This document shows, piece after piece, positions 33,750 through 46,015 of a stretch of 64,000 nucleotides of DNA; position 1 is the first letter of the stretch, and each line of letters begins with the position of its first letter. The stretch is from Myxococcales bacterium (GTDB lineage Bacteria > Myxococcota_A > Polyangia > Polyangiales > Ga0077539): positions 62,001 through 126,000 of the forward strand of contig JAEUKI010000022.1 of the NCBI GenBank assembly GCA_016793325.1. Reading direction: 5' to 3'. The notes under the pieces are model-generated. The model ran no database searches. It was not told the origin of the DNA and saw only the letters and a program-made list of their open reading frames with translations. A program made the translations under genes and the position numbers.

Positions 33750-36700
33750 ATGATCGATCGAAGCACAGCCAGGTTCGAGCGCCTCGCGCCCATCGGCCGC
33801 GGGGGAATGGGCGAGGTCTTTCGCGCTCGCGCGCCGGACGGGACGATGGTGGCGCTCAAGTGCATGCGCGACGCGACGGCGCTGGCGACGGTGCGGTTTC
33901 TCCGCGAGGCGCGCGCGCTCGAGGCGCTCGCGCACGAGAACATCGTTCGACTCGTGGCGAGCGGCCAAGAAGACGGGCAGCCGTGGATCGCCACGGAGCT
34001 GCTCGAGGGCGTCTCGCTCGACCGTTGGCTGCGATCCGAGCGTCGATCCGAGCGCGCGGTGCTCTCGGTCGCTGCGCAGCTGTGCGCGGCGCTTGCGCAC
34101 GCCCACGCGCGGGGCGTCGTGCACCGAGACGTCAAGCCGTCCAACGTGTTCGTCACCGAGGACGGCGCTGTGAAGCTGTTGGATTTCGGGGTCGCGCGCA
34201 TCGCAGAGGCGCGGAGGCTCACGGCGTCGGGGCAGGTGATCGGGACGTGGGACTATTTGTCTCCCGAGCAGGCGCGAGGCGACTCGGCGATCGACGGTCG
34301 ATCGGATCTGTTCTCGCTCGGCGCGCTCGTCTACGAGTGCTTGACGGGCAGGCCGCCGTTCGCCGCCGAGACGCCGCAGGGGACGCTCTTCGCGATCTTG
34401 TTTCAGCGGGCGATCCCCGCGAGCGCGCTCAGGCCATCGCTCTCGCGGCGCACGCTCGCGCTGCTCGATCGGCTGCTCGAGAAGAACCCGGACGATCGCT
34501 TCGTCGACGCCGACGCCGCGCGAGCGGAGATCGAAGCGATGCTCGCGTCCGCGCCGGACACCGCGAGCGACGCGACGGTGATCTCGGCGCACGACAGAAC
34601 AGCGCGCGACGACGAGCGGAGCCTCGGCGCCGACGCCACGGTCGAGCGACGACTCCTCGTCCTCGTGCACTGCCGCTCGGTCCGTGATCGCGTCTTCATC
34701 GAGGCGACCGCTGCGCAATTCGGCGCGGAAATTCGCTCGCTCGTCGACGGATCGCTCGTCGTTCTGTTCGGCGCTGGCCAATGGAGCGGGCACGAGCCCC
34801 GCCGCGCGCTTCGGTGCGCCGCGCTCGCGAAGAGCGCCGCGCAGCAGGTGGTGTTGGCCGCGGTGCGAGCGAACGTCGACGACCCGCGCGACTGCGCGAG
34901 GGTGATGGACGAAGCCGCGGCCGTCACCGTCGGCGATGGCTTGTATGCGACGAAAGAGGCGGCCGAGCTGCTCCGCGGACAAGTGCGAACGGCGCACGAG
35001 TCGACGACGGGCGCGCATCGCATCGAGCTCGTCGCCGCGAGCGACACCCACGACGTCGAGGGCTCGCCCTTCGTCGGTCGCGCCGCGGAGAGCGCCCTGC
35101 TCGCGCAGACCGTCGAGCGCGCGAGAGACAACGGTCTGTCCGAGTCTGCGCTCGTCGTCGGCGCGCCAGGGTTCGGAAAGAGCCGCCTGTTGCGCGAGTC
35201 GCTCTCGCTGTCACACGCGTCGGGAGCGATTTCGACGCTGTTTTTGCAGGGAGAACCGCTGCGATCGTCCGTGGCGTTCGGCGCGCTTCGCGCGGCGCTC
35301 GAGGCGCGCGAGCCGAGCGCGCTCGCGGCGCTCGACGCCGCGGTGTCCATGGCGGACCCTGCCGAGGCGCTCGACCGAGTTCGATCCGTGGTGGCGCTCG
35401 TGCTGCGGTCCACGAACGGCGAGGTCGTCGTCGCCGTCGACGACGCCGAGTGGATCGACGCTCCATCGCGGACTGTGCTCGCGCGGCTGCTCACCGACGA
35501 CGCGCTCACGATGTGCTTGTGGGTGTTCGCGGGGCCCGAAGGCGCGCGCGCGTGGGACACGAGCGTGCAGTGGACCTCGAGGATCGAGCTCGACCTGCTC
35601 TCGTCCGACGCGAGCGCGACGCTGATCCGTGCGCTCTGTCCTGGCTCGAGCGACGAGCGTCGGCGCGTGATCGCGGAGAAGGGCGCGGGGCATCCGTTGT
35701 GTATCGAGTCTCTGTGCGCGCTCGAGGCGGCGGGGGCGCTCGGCGAGGGAGTCGTTCCGCTCGACGCCGAGGCTGCGATGTTGGTGCAGCTCGATTTGTG
35801 TCCCGACGACGCGCGCGAGGCGCTCAAGCGCGCGGCGATCGTGGGGTGTACGTTTTGGGCCGACGCGGTGTCGGCGCTCGGCGGGCTCGCGGACGCGCTT
35901 CGGCTCGCGCGCGCCGCGCGGGTGATCGCGCCGCGCAAGACCTCGCGCCTCGCGGGAGAGCGCGAACACTGGTTTCGCTCACCGGTGCTCGCGTCGGTGG
36001 CCGCGGGGCTCTTCACCGAAGAGGCGCGACGCGGGCTCCATCGGACGGCGGCGCAGTGGTTGGCCAAGCACCAAGACGCAGATCCCGCTGAAATTGCAGC
36101 GCACTTCGAGCTCGCGAGCGCGCCCTCCGAGGCCGCGCCCATGCACGCGGAGGCCGCTCGCCGCGCTGCGCGAACAGGAGCCTTCGACGACGCCGAACGG
36201 CACGCGCGCGCCGCGCTCGCTTCGGCTCGCGACGACGACAGTCGGTTCGTCGCCTGGGCCTCGCTCGACGACGTTCGCTTCGCGCGGGGAACGATCGAAG
36301 AGCGCCGCGCGTGCACCGACGCCCTCCTCGGGCTCGCGCGCTCGATGGGCGACCCGCGGAGGGCCGAAGCCTCGTGGCGCGCGTGTCGCGAGGCGCGCCT
36401 CTGCGCCGAGCACGAGCGCGCGAAAGCCATGGCCCGAGCCGCCACGAGCGTCGCGACGACCGCAGAGACCGCCCCGTGGATCGCGAACGCCTGGATCGAT
36501 CGGAGCGCGCTCGACGCGCGAGAGGGACACGCGCTCTCGTCGCTCGAAGCCGCAGAGCGCGCGGTGTCCGTCGCGGCGAGCGTCGACGATCCGTGGCTGT
36601 CCGCGCGGGCGATGGCGGTGCGCGCGGTGGCCCTCGACGCAAACGGACGAGACGACGAGAGCGTCGACGCGTTCGAGCGAGCGTCGGCGCTGTTCGCGCG

Positions 36701-37349
36701 CTGCGGTGATCCCAGGCGCGCCGCGGCGATGAGCTACAACGCCGCGGCGTGCTTGCTCGACCGCGGGTTGCTCATCGACGCCAAGGCCGCGCTCGACGCG
36801 GCGCTCGCCCTCGCGCAACGATCGGAGAACGCGCGGACCGCCGCGGCCGCGCGCCACTCGCTCGGAGTGCTCGCGCGCTGCCTCGGGCACAACGACGAGG
36901 CCGTCGCGCTGCAGCGCGCCTCGGAGTCGCAGGCGAGGGCGCTCGCGCACCACGCGCTCGTCGCCGCGTGCGTGAACGAGCGGGCGTATCTCGTCCTCGC
37001 AAACGCGACGACCGAGGACCACGCGACGCTCGCGCGCGAGCTCGTCGAGACCGCGCAGCGCGCGCGCGTGAAGGCCTCTCTCTCCGCCGCGCTCGCGCTC
37101 TCGCTTCGGCTGGGCGTCCCGATCGACGACATCGCGCGGGGCGAGCTCGCGCGCGACGCTCACGCTTCTCGCGGGCTCGCGGCGGTCGAGCTGTACGCCG
37201 CGCTCTGCGAGGGGGCTGGTGATTCGTCGCTGCTCGACGGGCTGCGACGCGCGCTCGACGCCGCGGTGGCTCGCGCGCCCGAGGGCGATCGCGAGGCCGC
37301 GCGAAGCGCGATCGTTCGGCGCTACGTGCTCTCGCTCAACGAAGGGTGA
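33750..37349 (+). CDS. Ser/Thr kinase fused to AAA ATPase and TPR repeats (1199 aa)
   Basis: N-terminal kinase domain: glycine loop [15 protein letters not shown] lysine near 37, HRDVKPSN from 125, DFG near 145, SPEQA. Residues ~295-430 resemble a degenerate class III nucleotide-cyclase domain ([27 protein letters not shown]), as seen in homologous kinase-ATPase proteins. A STAND-like ATPase follows, with Walker [10 protein letters not shown] at 471 and Walker [11 protein letters not shown] near 560, then ~500 residues of TPR-like helices ([23 protein letters not shown]). No membrane helix. Divergent from the FHA activator, so a kinase-to-FHA signalling pair is likely. Its 3' end overlaps the convergent beta-helix gene by 14 bp. 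Confidence 0.9.
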   Translation: MIDRSTARFERLAPIGRGGMGEVFRARAPDGTMVALKCMRDATALATVRFLREARALEALAHENIVRLVASGQEDGQPWIATELLEGVSLDRWLRSERRSERAVLSVAAQLCAALAHAHARGVVHRDVKPSNVFVTEDGAVKLLDFGVARIAEARRLTASGQVIGTWDYLSPEQARGDSAIDGRSDLFSLGALVYECLTGRPPFAAETPQGTLFAILFQRAIPASALRPSLSRRTLALLDRLLEKNPDDRFVDADAARAEIEAMLASAPDTASDATVISAHDRTARDDERSLGADATVERRLLVLVHCRSVRDRVFIEATAAQFGAEIRSLVDGSLVVLFGAGQWSGHEPRRALRCAALAKSAAQQVVLAAVRANVDDPRDCARVMDEAAAVTVGDGLYATKEAAELLRGQVRTAHESTTGAHRIELVAASDTHDVEGSPFVGRAAESALLAQTVERARDNGLSESALVVGAPGFGKSRLLRESLSLSHASGAISTLFLQGEPLRSSVAFGALRAALEAREPSALAALDAAVSMADPAEALDRVRSVVALVLRSTNGEVVVAVDDAEWIDAPSRTVLARLLTDDALTMCLWVFAGPEGARAWDTSVQWTSRIELDLLSSDASATLIRALCPGSSDERRRVIAEKGAGHPLCIESLCALEAAGALGEGVVPLDAEAAMLVQLDLCPDDAREALKRAAIVGCTFWADAVSALGGLADALRLARAARVIAPRKTSRLAGEREHWFRSPVLASVAAGLFTEEARRGLHRTAAQWLAKHQDADPAEIAAHFELASAPSEAAPMHAEAARRAARTGAFDDAERHARAALASARDDDSRFVAWASLDDVRFARGTIEERRACTDALLGLARSMGDPRRAEASWRACREARLCAEHERAKAMARAATSVATTAETAPWIANAWIDRSALDAREGHALSSLEAAERAVSVAASVDDPWLSARAMAVRAVALDANGRDDESVDAFERASALFARCGDPRRAAAMSYNAAACLLDRGLLIDAKAALDAALALAQRSENARTAAAARHSLGVLARCLGHNDEAVALQRASESQARALAHHALVAACVNERAYLVLANATTEDHATLARELVETAQRARVKASLSAALALSLRLGVPIDDIARGELARDAHASRGLAAVELYAALCEGAGDSSLLDGLRRALDAAVARAPEGDREAARSAIVRRYVLSLNEG

Positions 37350-38937
37350 TCGAGTCGCGCGCGGTGACGGGCGGGGTGGACGGGGGCGTTCCCCCGCGGA
37401 CGTCGCTGCCGGTCTCGACGAACATCGAGGCGTACGCGCCGACCGAGAGCCCGTTGTTGACGCCGCGGTTGCCGACGAACATGCGAACGTTGGACTGCGT
37501 AAATACCGCGGCGAAACGGCCATTTTCGTCGAAGCGACTCATGAGCACGAGCCCGATGGTCGAGCTCGCCGCGGACAGCCCGTCGCCGCCGAGGTCGACG
37601 GGGGGCGTGGTGGCGAGCGTCCCCGCGCGGGCGTCGCGAAAGATGTCGCAGCGAAACTCGACGACCTCGGAGCCCGTCGTGAGCCCCACGCCGAGCGCGC
37701 GATTGCGCTCGAAGATCGAGTAGCCGACGAGCGTGGCGCGCGCGCCACGCTGCAAGAAGAGCCCCGAAGCGCCGTTGCCTTCGACGCGCGCGCCCACGAT
37801 TCGAAGCTCGGCGCTCGACGGAGCGCCCGCGGCGTTGCGACCGTCGACGAGGAGCCCTGCGCGCTCGTTGTCGAGCACCATCGAGTGTCGTCCCTGGTCC
37901 GCGTCCGTGGGCGTCGCGATCGCGCTGTCGAAGGACAATCGCGCTCCGTCGTGCGCGAAGACGCCGTCGCCGCCCACGGTTCCGGCGGGCGCGGTGGTGC
38001 CCGCGACGTACAGCCTCGTCGCGTCGAGCTGCGCGCCCACGCCTTGAACACGAAGGCCCGTGACCCCGTTGCACGCGAGCGAGCTGTCCGTGAGCGAGCC
38101 TTGCGCGGCGAAGCCCGCCCCCACGAGCGCGAATCCATCGCGCTGCTGCCGCCGGACGCTCACGCGCTCCGCGGTGAAGCCCGCGCCCTCGAAGACGATT
38201 CCCGGTCCCGCGCCGTCCTCGACGAGCACCGAGTCGAGCGCGCTGCTCGCGACGCCCGCCGCGGTGGCCGCGACGTTGATCGCGCGTCCTCGCGCGCGCC
38301 GCACCGTGACCTCGCGCGCGACGATCGACGCGTCCCTCGCGCTGATCGCGCTCTCGACCGAGTCGAAGACCACTTCGCGAAGCGAGAGCGTCCCGCTCGT
38401 GGTCGTGATCGCCGCCGTGGTGCCGCCTTCGATCCGCAGTGATTGGAGCTCGCTCGCGCCGTTGATTTGAATACTTGTGCCAGGGTCGAGCCGCAGCACG
38501 CTCCCGTCGGTCCCCGAGCCTGCGCCGAGGAGCTGCACGGCCATCGCGCTCAACGGCGTCGTGACCGCGTGCGTCCCTCGCGCGAGGGCGATGGAGGTCG
38601 CGCCGTCCGCGATGGCCTGCGCGATCGTGACGAACGCGCTCGCTTCGGTGCGCCCGTCGCCGCCCGCCGCCGCCGCGGGATCGACGAAGCGCCGCGTCGC
38701 GAGCGGCGCGCCAACGGCAGGCCAACGAGCGGTCGCCGCGGGGCTCTTGGCGCCGAGGACGACGCACTCGAACGAGCCGTCGCGCGCGACGATCGACTCG
38801 CCAGCGGCGCACGTTCGGTGATCGCACCGCGCGACGAACGAGGGCGCGGGGCGTGTTGGACCGCAGCTCGATACGAGCGTCGAAGCGACGATCACCACGA
38901 GCGAGCGAGGGCGAAGCGCGAAGGAGTCGAAGAGCAT
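37336..38937 (-). CDS. Right-handed beta-helix lipoprotein 1 (533 aa)
   Basis: Lipoprotein signal ending VSSC, then a short cysteine-containing segment (CDHRTCAAGES). From about residue 90 the sequence is a parallel beta-helix of the pectate-lyase/NosD type: FVDPAAAAGGDGRTEASAFVTIAQAI is the usual entry, and many 20-25-residue coils of short strands with stacked small residues follow (ISARDASIVAREVTV, LRVQGVGAQLDATRLYV, SGLFLQRGARATLVG). No polysaccharide-lyase active site was recognised. The start at 38937 gives the clean signal peptide. Surface-exposed; related in design to the larger protein at 39531. Confidence 0.82.
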   Translation of the reverse strand: MLFDSFALRPRSLVVIVASTLVSSCGPTRPAPSFVARCDHRTCAAGESIVARDGSFECVVLGAKSPAATARWPAVGAPLATRRFVDPAAAAGGDGRTEASAFVTIAQAIADGATSIALARGTHAVTTPLSAMAVQLLGAGSGTDGSVLRLDPGTSIQINGASELQSLRIEGGTTAAITTTSGTLSLREVVFDSVESAISARDASIVAREVTVRRARGRAINVAATAAGVASSALDSVLVEDGAGPGIVFEGAGFTAERVSVRRQQRDGFALVGAGFAAQGSLTDSSLACNGVTGLRVQGVGAQLDATRLYVAGTTAPAGTVGGDGVFAHDGARLSFDSAIATPTDADQGRHSMVLDNERAGLLVDGRNAAGAPSSAELRIVGARVEGNGASGLFLQRGARATLVGYSIFERNRALGVGLTTGSEVVEFRCDIFRDARAGTLATTPPVDLGGDGLSAASSTIGLVLMSRFDENGRFAAVFTQSNVRMFVGNRGVNNGLSVGAYASMFVETGSDVRGGTPPSTPPVTARDSITLR

Positions 38938-39173
38938 TGCTCCCGACAACGATGGCACAATTGCGTCGCGTCATGCGATCGCGCCGCATGCGATGCACGT
39001 GCGCCTCGCTGCGAGGCGCGCGCGAGTCGCCTGTGTTTGCGCGGGCCGCGGGCGAGGCGCGCAAGCGCTGCGACTCGCGCAGGGGCTCGTGTCTCGCGCC
39101 TCGGCACGGCCGTTGAAATGCCTCGCGCTTCGTGACGATCGACGTCCTCGAAGAAAACATCGGAGCGCGCACC

Positions 39174-39473
39174 ATGGCAGAGAAGCGAGACCCACCCCTC
39201 AGCTACGCGGCGTTCGAGTCGCTGTTCGCGCTCGAGCTGCGCGAGGCTCGACGACAGCTCCTCGACGCGTTCGATCGAGCGTACCTCTCGCACATGCTCG
39301 AGCGCGTTCATGGAAACGTGGCCGCCGCCGCGCGCGCCGCAGACGTCGACCGGGTCACGCTCTTTCGCATGCTCCGGCGCCTCGGGCTTCGCGTCGAGCG
39401 CAGCAGCGGAGCGATCTTGTCGTCCACCGAGTCACACCTGCACGATGATGCGCGCAGCGACGTTTCGCGTTGA
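39174..39473 (+). CDS. Mini-Fis DNA-binding protein (99 aa)
   Basis: A stand-alone Fis-type helix-turn-helix. The C-terminal part matches the DNA-binding end of the FHA-sigma54 activator at 32281: over 41 aligned residues starting FDRAYL here and FEREYL there, 24 are identical, including GNVA-AAR, V-R-TLFR and RR-GLR. No ATPase or sensor domain is present. The ATG at 39174 follows GGAG with eight bases between. It is placed between, and divergent from, the two beta-helix lipoproteins. It could bind the same sites as the activator, as a competitor or co-regulator. Confidence 0.85.
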   Translation: MAEKRDPPLSYAAFESLFALELREARRQLLDAFDRAYLSHMLERVHGNVAAAARAADVDRVTLFRMLRRLGLRVERSSGAILSSTESHLHDDARSDVSR

Positions 39474-39530
39474 GGCGTCGCGGGCGCTTGGCTTCGTTGT
39501 AGCGTTGTACCTGTGCAACGGAGTGAAGGG

Positions 39531-42500
39531 ATGATGCGCGCGGCTGCGTTGGTCGCCGCGCTCTGGCTGCTCGCGTGCAACGGCGAGACGCAGCCGCAGC
39601 GGTGGGCATGTCCTGCTGGGTGGGTGCACAGCACGCTCGGCGGCTGCGGTCCTTCGGCGATCTTGTGCGGCACGAACCGCGGCGAAGCGGCCGAGTGCGC
39701 AGCGACGACGGCGCTGCCTGTGATCTCGGAAGAGGGAGGCGAGCGTCACGCGGGCTTCGCGCGCGGCGCTGGTGACGCGATCGAAGGCGGGTGGAGCGCC
39801 GGGGCGGCGATGATTCCTGGGGTTGATTTTCAACCCGCGCCGCCGATGGGCGTTGTCGCCGCGGACTTCGCTCCAGCGCCGCCGCGCATGCAGTGCCCGA
39901 GCGGCTGGGTTGCGCGCGACGGGCTGTGCGACCCGTCGTTGCCTGCGATGTGTCCTTCGGGCAGCGGTCCGCTCCCGGCAGGGCGATGCACTGCCACGGC
40001 GATGGATCAATGTCCCTCGGGGCCGTACGCGAGCGCCCCCGCAGGAATGCCCGTTCGCTACGTGCAATCGGGGGCATCCGCGGGCGGCGACGGAAGCGAG
40101 TCCGCGCCGTTCGCGTCGATCAACGAGGCGATCGCTGCGGTGCCCGACAACACCGTGTTGCTCGTCGGCGCGGGCACCTTCGGGCCTGTGACGATCGCTC
40201 GCCCTGTGGTCATTCGCGGCCGATGCGCGACGTCGACGCGCATCGAAGCGCAGATGGCCCCGAGCGCGCTCGATGTTCGCGCGATGGGCGCGCGCGTCGA
40301 GGGCGTCACGCTCGCGGGAGGCAGCGCCGCGGTTCGCGTCGAAGCGGCGTCATCGCTCGCGCTCTCGAACGCGGTCGTCCGCGACGCGACGGGCCACGGC
40401 GTCCACTCGAGCGGAGCGCTCTCGCTCGACGACGTGTGGATCACGGCGATCGCCGATCGCGCCGAGGCGTCGTTTGGCGTGCTCGTCGACGCGGGCGAAG
40501 CGACGATCGTCGAGACGAGCGTGACGTCCGTCGCGCGGATCGGCGTGAGCGTTCGCAGCCGAGCGACGGTGCGCGACGTCGTGGTGGTCGACGCTGGCGC
40601 GGCTGCGATGTCGGGCGTGACGGCGGGCGTCGAGCTCCGCGACGGAGCCGCACAGCTGGAGCGCGTGGCTGTCATCGGCAGCAAGCAGTACGGCGTCCTC
40701 GCAGCGCAGGCTTCGAGCCTCATCGCCAACGACCTCTTCGTCGCGCGGACGATCGCGAACAGCGCGGCGGGGACCGGGCGCGGGGTCGACACCGAAGGCG
40801 CGAGCGAGGCCACGGTCCGCAGGCTGAGCTGCGAGCGCAACGCAAACGGGTGCTTCCTCCATTTCAGCCGCGCGCTCTCGACGGTCGAAGACGTGGTCGT
40901 ACGCGCGGCGGGTCGAAGCCCGTACGGCCTGTATTTCAGCGCGGGAACAGCGCGCATCACCCGCGCGGACATCGGCGGCGTGCTGGGCAGCAGCGTGGTC
41001 GCGACGCGGGGCGCGCAGGTGACGATCGGCGATCTGTTCGTTCGCGATGGAGCGACGGCGAGCAACGCGCCCGCGCTCGTGGCCGCGCAGAATACTGGGG
41101 TGTTGACGGTCGATCGCGCGCGGCTCGGAGAGGCTTCGACCGTCGGCGCCGCGCTCGGGGCCGATGGCGTTCGCTCGCGCCTCGTCGCGCGCAGCGTGTT
41201 GTCTTCGGGCGCGCTCGTCGCGCTGAACGGAGGCTCGCTCGACGCAGCGCAGGTACGGCTGCGAGGCGGCGCGCGAGGGGTCGTGTCCGCACAAGGGTCG
41301 GGCTCGTCGCTCGTGCTCGCGGACGCAGTGATCGACCCCGAAGCACCCAGCACGGAAGACCCCAGAGCGTCGTGCAACACGGGCGCGATGCTGCGGTTCG
41401 AGCGCGTCACGGTCGACGCGCGAGCGTTTTCGGGAGTCAGCGTCGTCGGCTGTCGCGCGCAAATCACGGACGTCGCGGTGCGCGGGATTCTTCCGCCAGA
41501 CCCAGCGCGGATGCGCGTCGGCTCAGCGATCTCGACGATCGAGATGGGGACCCTCGAAGCGCAGTCGATTCGCACGGACGTCGAGCTCGGAGCGCACTTG
41601 TTTGCGGGCGCGGGGGCGACGCTGCGCGTGACGCGCGCGTTGGCTCGAGGGACGGGCTCGACCGCGGCGTGCGATTCGTGTGTCGGCGCTGCGGCGATCG
41701 CGAACGCGACGCTCGAGCTACGCGACGCGCGCATCGAGACGGTCACGGGCACCGCGCTCGGCGCGGAGCGGTCGAGCACCCTCGTGGCTGAGCGCGTGTT
41801 CATTCGCGCCCCGATCGAGCAAGCGCTCGGAGAAAACCGCGATTTTCACGGGGGATTGGGCGTTCTCGTGCGCGAGTCGTCGACGGCGACGATGCGCGGG
41901 GTGCTCTTGGAGGAGCCTGTCGGGTTCGGGATGTTGGTCACGACCGACGCGACGTTGACCGTTCGCGACAGCGTCGTGCGCAACTGCAAGCGTCGGCGGG
42001 ACAACGAGCTCGGCTGGGGCCTCGGAGCCTCGTACGGAGGCCACCTCGTCGCGCGCGGCGTGCTCGTCGAGGGAGGCTTCGAGACGGGAGTGTCGTCTGG
42101 CCCCGAAGGCGCCACGGCAATCGTCGAAGATGTTCTCGTGCGCCGCCTCGCGCCGTCGCCCGAGGGGCTCGCGTGGTCGGTGGTCGCGTACGGAGGTGGA
42201 TCGCTCACCGCTCGGCGCGTCGCGATCGACGAGGTGGCCACCGTGGGGCTCGCCGCGGCCGAGACGATCATGCCGTCGATCGGTTCGACGGTCGACGCCG
42301 AGGACGTCTTCGTCTCTCGTGTGCGCCCCGGCTCGACGACCTCCGGCGGAACGACCGCGCGCAGCGCCACCGAGAGCGTGGGGCTCGTGGCCTCCGGAGG
42401 CGCGAGGTTTCGCGCGGCGCGCGCGACGGTGCTCGACGCGAGCTTCGGGCTCTACACCGAGAACGCGCAGCTGAAGGTCGAGCAGGGCGTCGTCGCCTCC

Positions 42501-42644
42501 ATGTTGACCGCGGCGGGCGCGTTCGTCGGGCCCGCGTCCACACTTGAAAACGTGTGGGTGCATGACAACGCGAACAACGGGCAGGTGTCGCGCTCGATCC
42601 TCGGCGACGCGACCTTCTCGCTTCCGACCGGGCTCGGTCGCTGA
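39531..42644 (+). CDS. Right-handed beta-helix lipoprotein 2 (1037 aa)
   Basis: Lipobox ALWLLAC, then a ~150-residue cysteine-rich region with repeated Cys-Pro-x-Gly motifs (WACPAGWVHSTLGGCGP, MQCPSGWVARDGLCDP, AMCPSGSGPLPAGRC, DQCPSGPYAS). From about residue 165, RYVQSGASAGGDGSESAPFASINEAI marks the entry into a very long parallel beta-helix of some 35 coils. The entry sequence resembles that of the protein at 37336 (AGGDG plus AI), so the two share a design. No catalytic motif was recognised. The start at 39531 is preceded by GGAG with a seven-base spacer. Confidence 0.85.
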   Translation: MMRAAALVAALWLLACNGETQPQRWACPAGWVHSTLGGCGPSAILCGTNRGEAAECAATTALPVISEEGGERHAGFARGAGDAIEGGWSAGAAMIPGVDFQPAPPMGVVAADFAPAPPRMQCPSGWVARDGLCDPSLPAMCPSGSGPLPAGRCTATAMDQCPSGPYASAPAGMPVRYVQSGASAGGDGSESAPFASINEAIAAVPDNTVLLVGAGTFGPVTIARPVVIRGRCATSTRIEAQMAPSALDVRAMGARVEGVTLAGGSAAVRVEAASSLALSNAVVRDATGHGVHSSGALSLDDVWITAIADRAEASFGVLVDAGEATIVETSVTSVARIGVSVRSRATVRDVVVVDAGAAAMSGVTAGVELRDGAAQLERVAVIGSKQYGVLAAQASSLIANDLFVARTIANSAAGTGRGVDTEGASEATVRRLSCERNANGCFLHFSRALSTVEDVVVRAAGRSPYGLYFSAGTARITRADIGGVLGSSVVATRGAQVTIGDLFVRDGATASNAPALVAAQNTGVLTVDRARLGEASTVGAALGADGVRSRLVARSVLSSGALVALNGGSLDAAQVRLRGGARGVVSAQGSGSSLVLADAVIDPEAPSTEDPRASCNTGAMLRFERVTVDARAFSGVSVVGCRAQITDVAVRGILPPDPARMRVGSAISTIEMGTLEAQSIRTDVELGAHLFAGAGATLRVTRALARGTGSTAACDSCVGAAAIANATLELRDARIETVTGTALGAERSSTLVAERVFIRAPIEQALGENRDFHGGLGVLVRESSTATMRGVLLEEPVGFGMLVTTDATLTVRDSVVRNCKRRRDNELGWGLGASYGGHLVARGVLVEGGFETGVSSGPEGATAIVEDVLVRRLAPSPEGLAWSVVAYGGGSLTARRVAIDEVATVGLAAAETIMPSIGSTVDAEDVFVSRVRPGSTTSGGTTARSATESVGLVASGGARFRAARATVLDASFGLYTENAQLKVEQGVVASMLTAAGAFVGPASTLENVWVHDNANNGQVSRSILGDATFSLPTGLGR

Positions 42645-42677
42645 GCGAGAGGGCGCCGCCGACCGTCGCGTGTCGGG

Positions 42678-43097
42678 TTAGTTCTTGCCGCTCTCGCGGG
42701 CGGCGTCGAGCTGCGCGTCGAGCCACTTGCGCTTGCGCAAGAGCTCTTCGTACTCGTTGCCAGCGTCCGCGGAGACGGTCTCGAGCTGCTTGGTGACGGC
42801 GTCGCGGTCGGCCTTGACCGAGGCGGTGTCGACCTCTGTTCCGTCGATGGCAGCGTCGGTGAGGATCGTGACGCGATCGGGGCCTGCTTCGGCGAAGCCT
42901 TGGCTGACCGCGATGGCGACGACCTTACCGGCCGAACGGTAGCGAACGACGCCCGCCTCGAGCGCCGCGAGCAGCGGCAAGTGGCCCGGCAACACGCCGA
43001 ACTCACCGAAGACGCTCGGGGCCTCGACCTGGTCGACGTCGACCTTCACGACCGGGCCCGTGGGCGTCACGACTTCGAGTGCGATGATGCTCGCCAT
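42678..43097 (-). CDS. atpC: F-type ATP synthase epsilon subunit
   Basis: 139 aa, the usual length. The N-terminal beta domain (LEVVTPTGPVVKVDVDQVEAPSVFGEFGVLPGHLPLLAAL, given as residues ~6-46) carries the typical GEFGVLPGH turn, and the C-terminal third is the helical hairpin that can inhibit hydrolysis. It follows atpD by six bases. The genes for alpha, gamma, delta and the membrane sector are not in this window. Confidence 0.95.
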   Translation of the reverse strand: MASIIALEVVTPTGPVVKVDVDQVEAPSVFGEFGVLPGHLPLLAALEAGVVRYRSAGKVVAIAVSQGFAEAGPDRVTILTDAAIDGTEVDTASVKADRDAVTKQLETVSADAGNEYEELLRKRKWLDAQLDAARESGKN

Positions 43098-43103
43098 GAT
43101 GGA

Positions 43104-44840
<1,737 letters not shown>

Positions 44841-45977
44841 GTGAGCCACGCGCTGGAGAGCCTCTCGGATCGCGACGGCGCGCAAACGTCGAGCGATCCC
44901 CTCGGGCGAGGGGTCGTGCGGGTCGGCCTCGCGCTGGCGCTCGGCGCTTCGAGCGCGCGCAGCGACGTCGTCAGCGCGCTCTGGGACGCCTGGGACTCGC
45001 TCGATCAAGCGCTCGCCGAGCTCGCCGAGTTCGCCGGGCTCGCTGAGCCCCACGTCGCTGCGATCGTCGATCGCTCGATGCTCGTGCGCGTCTCGCTCCG
45101 AGAGGCGCTCGCGTCGCTCGTCGAAGACGCGAGCGTCTCGCGCGCCGTTCGTTGGAGCCTGCTCGACGAGCTCCGCCTCGCGCTCTCTGCGCTCGACGAA
45201 GGCGTCGACGCGGACTGCGCAACGCTCGCGCTCGCGGGTGACAGCCGCACGATCGCTGCGTACCTCCGCGCCGCAGACCTCTCGACCGGGCGGCTCGCGC
45301 GCACGCTCCACGTGCTCTGGTCCGCTGTCGGGCCCCCGCGCGGCCGGCGCGCCGCGGTGCTCTTCGACGTCGCAGAGCGCGTCGCTCCCTCGACGCGCGG
45401 CGCGCTGATCGTGTTCGTCGCGGGGCAGGGCGTCGACGTGCGCGGCGTGCTCGCGGGCGACGCGATCGTGTCGGTCGAGGCCCGCGTCGAAGCGCTCGCG
45501 CTCTCTGCGCGCTCGCGCGCGAAGAGCGGTCTTCAGTGGGAGGCCGACGCGCTGCGCTCGCTCGCGCGAATGCTCGCGGACTGGAGCCGCTTCGCGAGCC
45601 ACCCGCGCGTGCTGTTCTACGGCTTCGTTCGCCGCGCGGGCGCCCGCGCGCTCGACGACGCGCTCGACGCGATCGAGCGATGGCCCCTCGCGCCCGAGGT
45701 CGCGAGCGAGCTCGCGCTGCACAAGCACAAGACCCCCGCCCGCGTCGTGGCGCGCTCGCTCGGCGGCGGTCGTCATCGCTGCGGCCGCTGCGACGACGAG
45801 GGCGTTCGAGCCGTTCGAAGGTGGGCCGACGAAGAGGGCGACGAGTCGTCGGCCGAGCGCTCGAGCGCGGGCGAGGTCGAGTATCAATGCGGCGCGTGCG
45901 GGCTGCGCTACTGGGCCGCGTGGGACAGCGCCACGGCGGACCGCGAACCCGAGCCCGAGGCGTGGGTCGTACCCTGA
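44841..45977 (+). CDS. Unknown protein with C-terminal zinc ribbon (378 aa)
   Basis: Long helical, Ala/Leu/Arg-rich protein without signal or membrane segment. Near the C-terminus two Cys-x-x-Cys pairs, HRCGRCDDEG and YQCGACGLRYW, about 45 residues apart, form a likely zinc ribbon. The family is not recognised. GTG at 44841 is the first good-looking start; an in-frame TTG at 44688 would add 51 residues including a third CPRC pair, and I cannot exclude it. Confidence 0.55.
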   Translation: MSHALESLSDRDGAQTSSDPLGRGVVRVGLALALGASSARSDVVSALWDAWDSLDQALAELAEFAGLAEPHVAAIVDRSMLVRVSLREALASLVEDASVSRAVRWSLLDELRLALSALDEGVDADCATLALAGDSRTIAAYLRAADLSTGRLARTLHVLWSAVGPPRGRRAAVLFDVAERVAPSTRGALIVFVAGQGVDVRGVLAGDAIVSVEARVEALALSARSRAKSGLQWEADALRSLARMLADWSRFASHPRVLFYGFVRRAGARALDDALDAIERWPLAPEVASELALHKHKTPARVVARSLGGGRHRCGRCDDEGVRAVRRWADEEGDESSAERSSAGEVEYQCGACGLRYWAAWDSATADREPEPEAWVVP

Positions 45978-46015
45978 GAATTCACTGGCGATTTGAATGT
46001 GTGTGACGCATTGGC

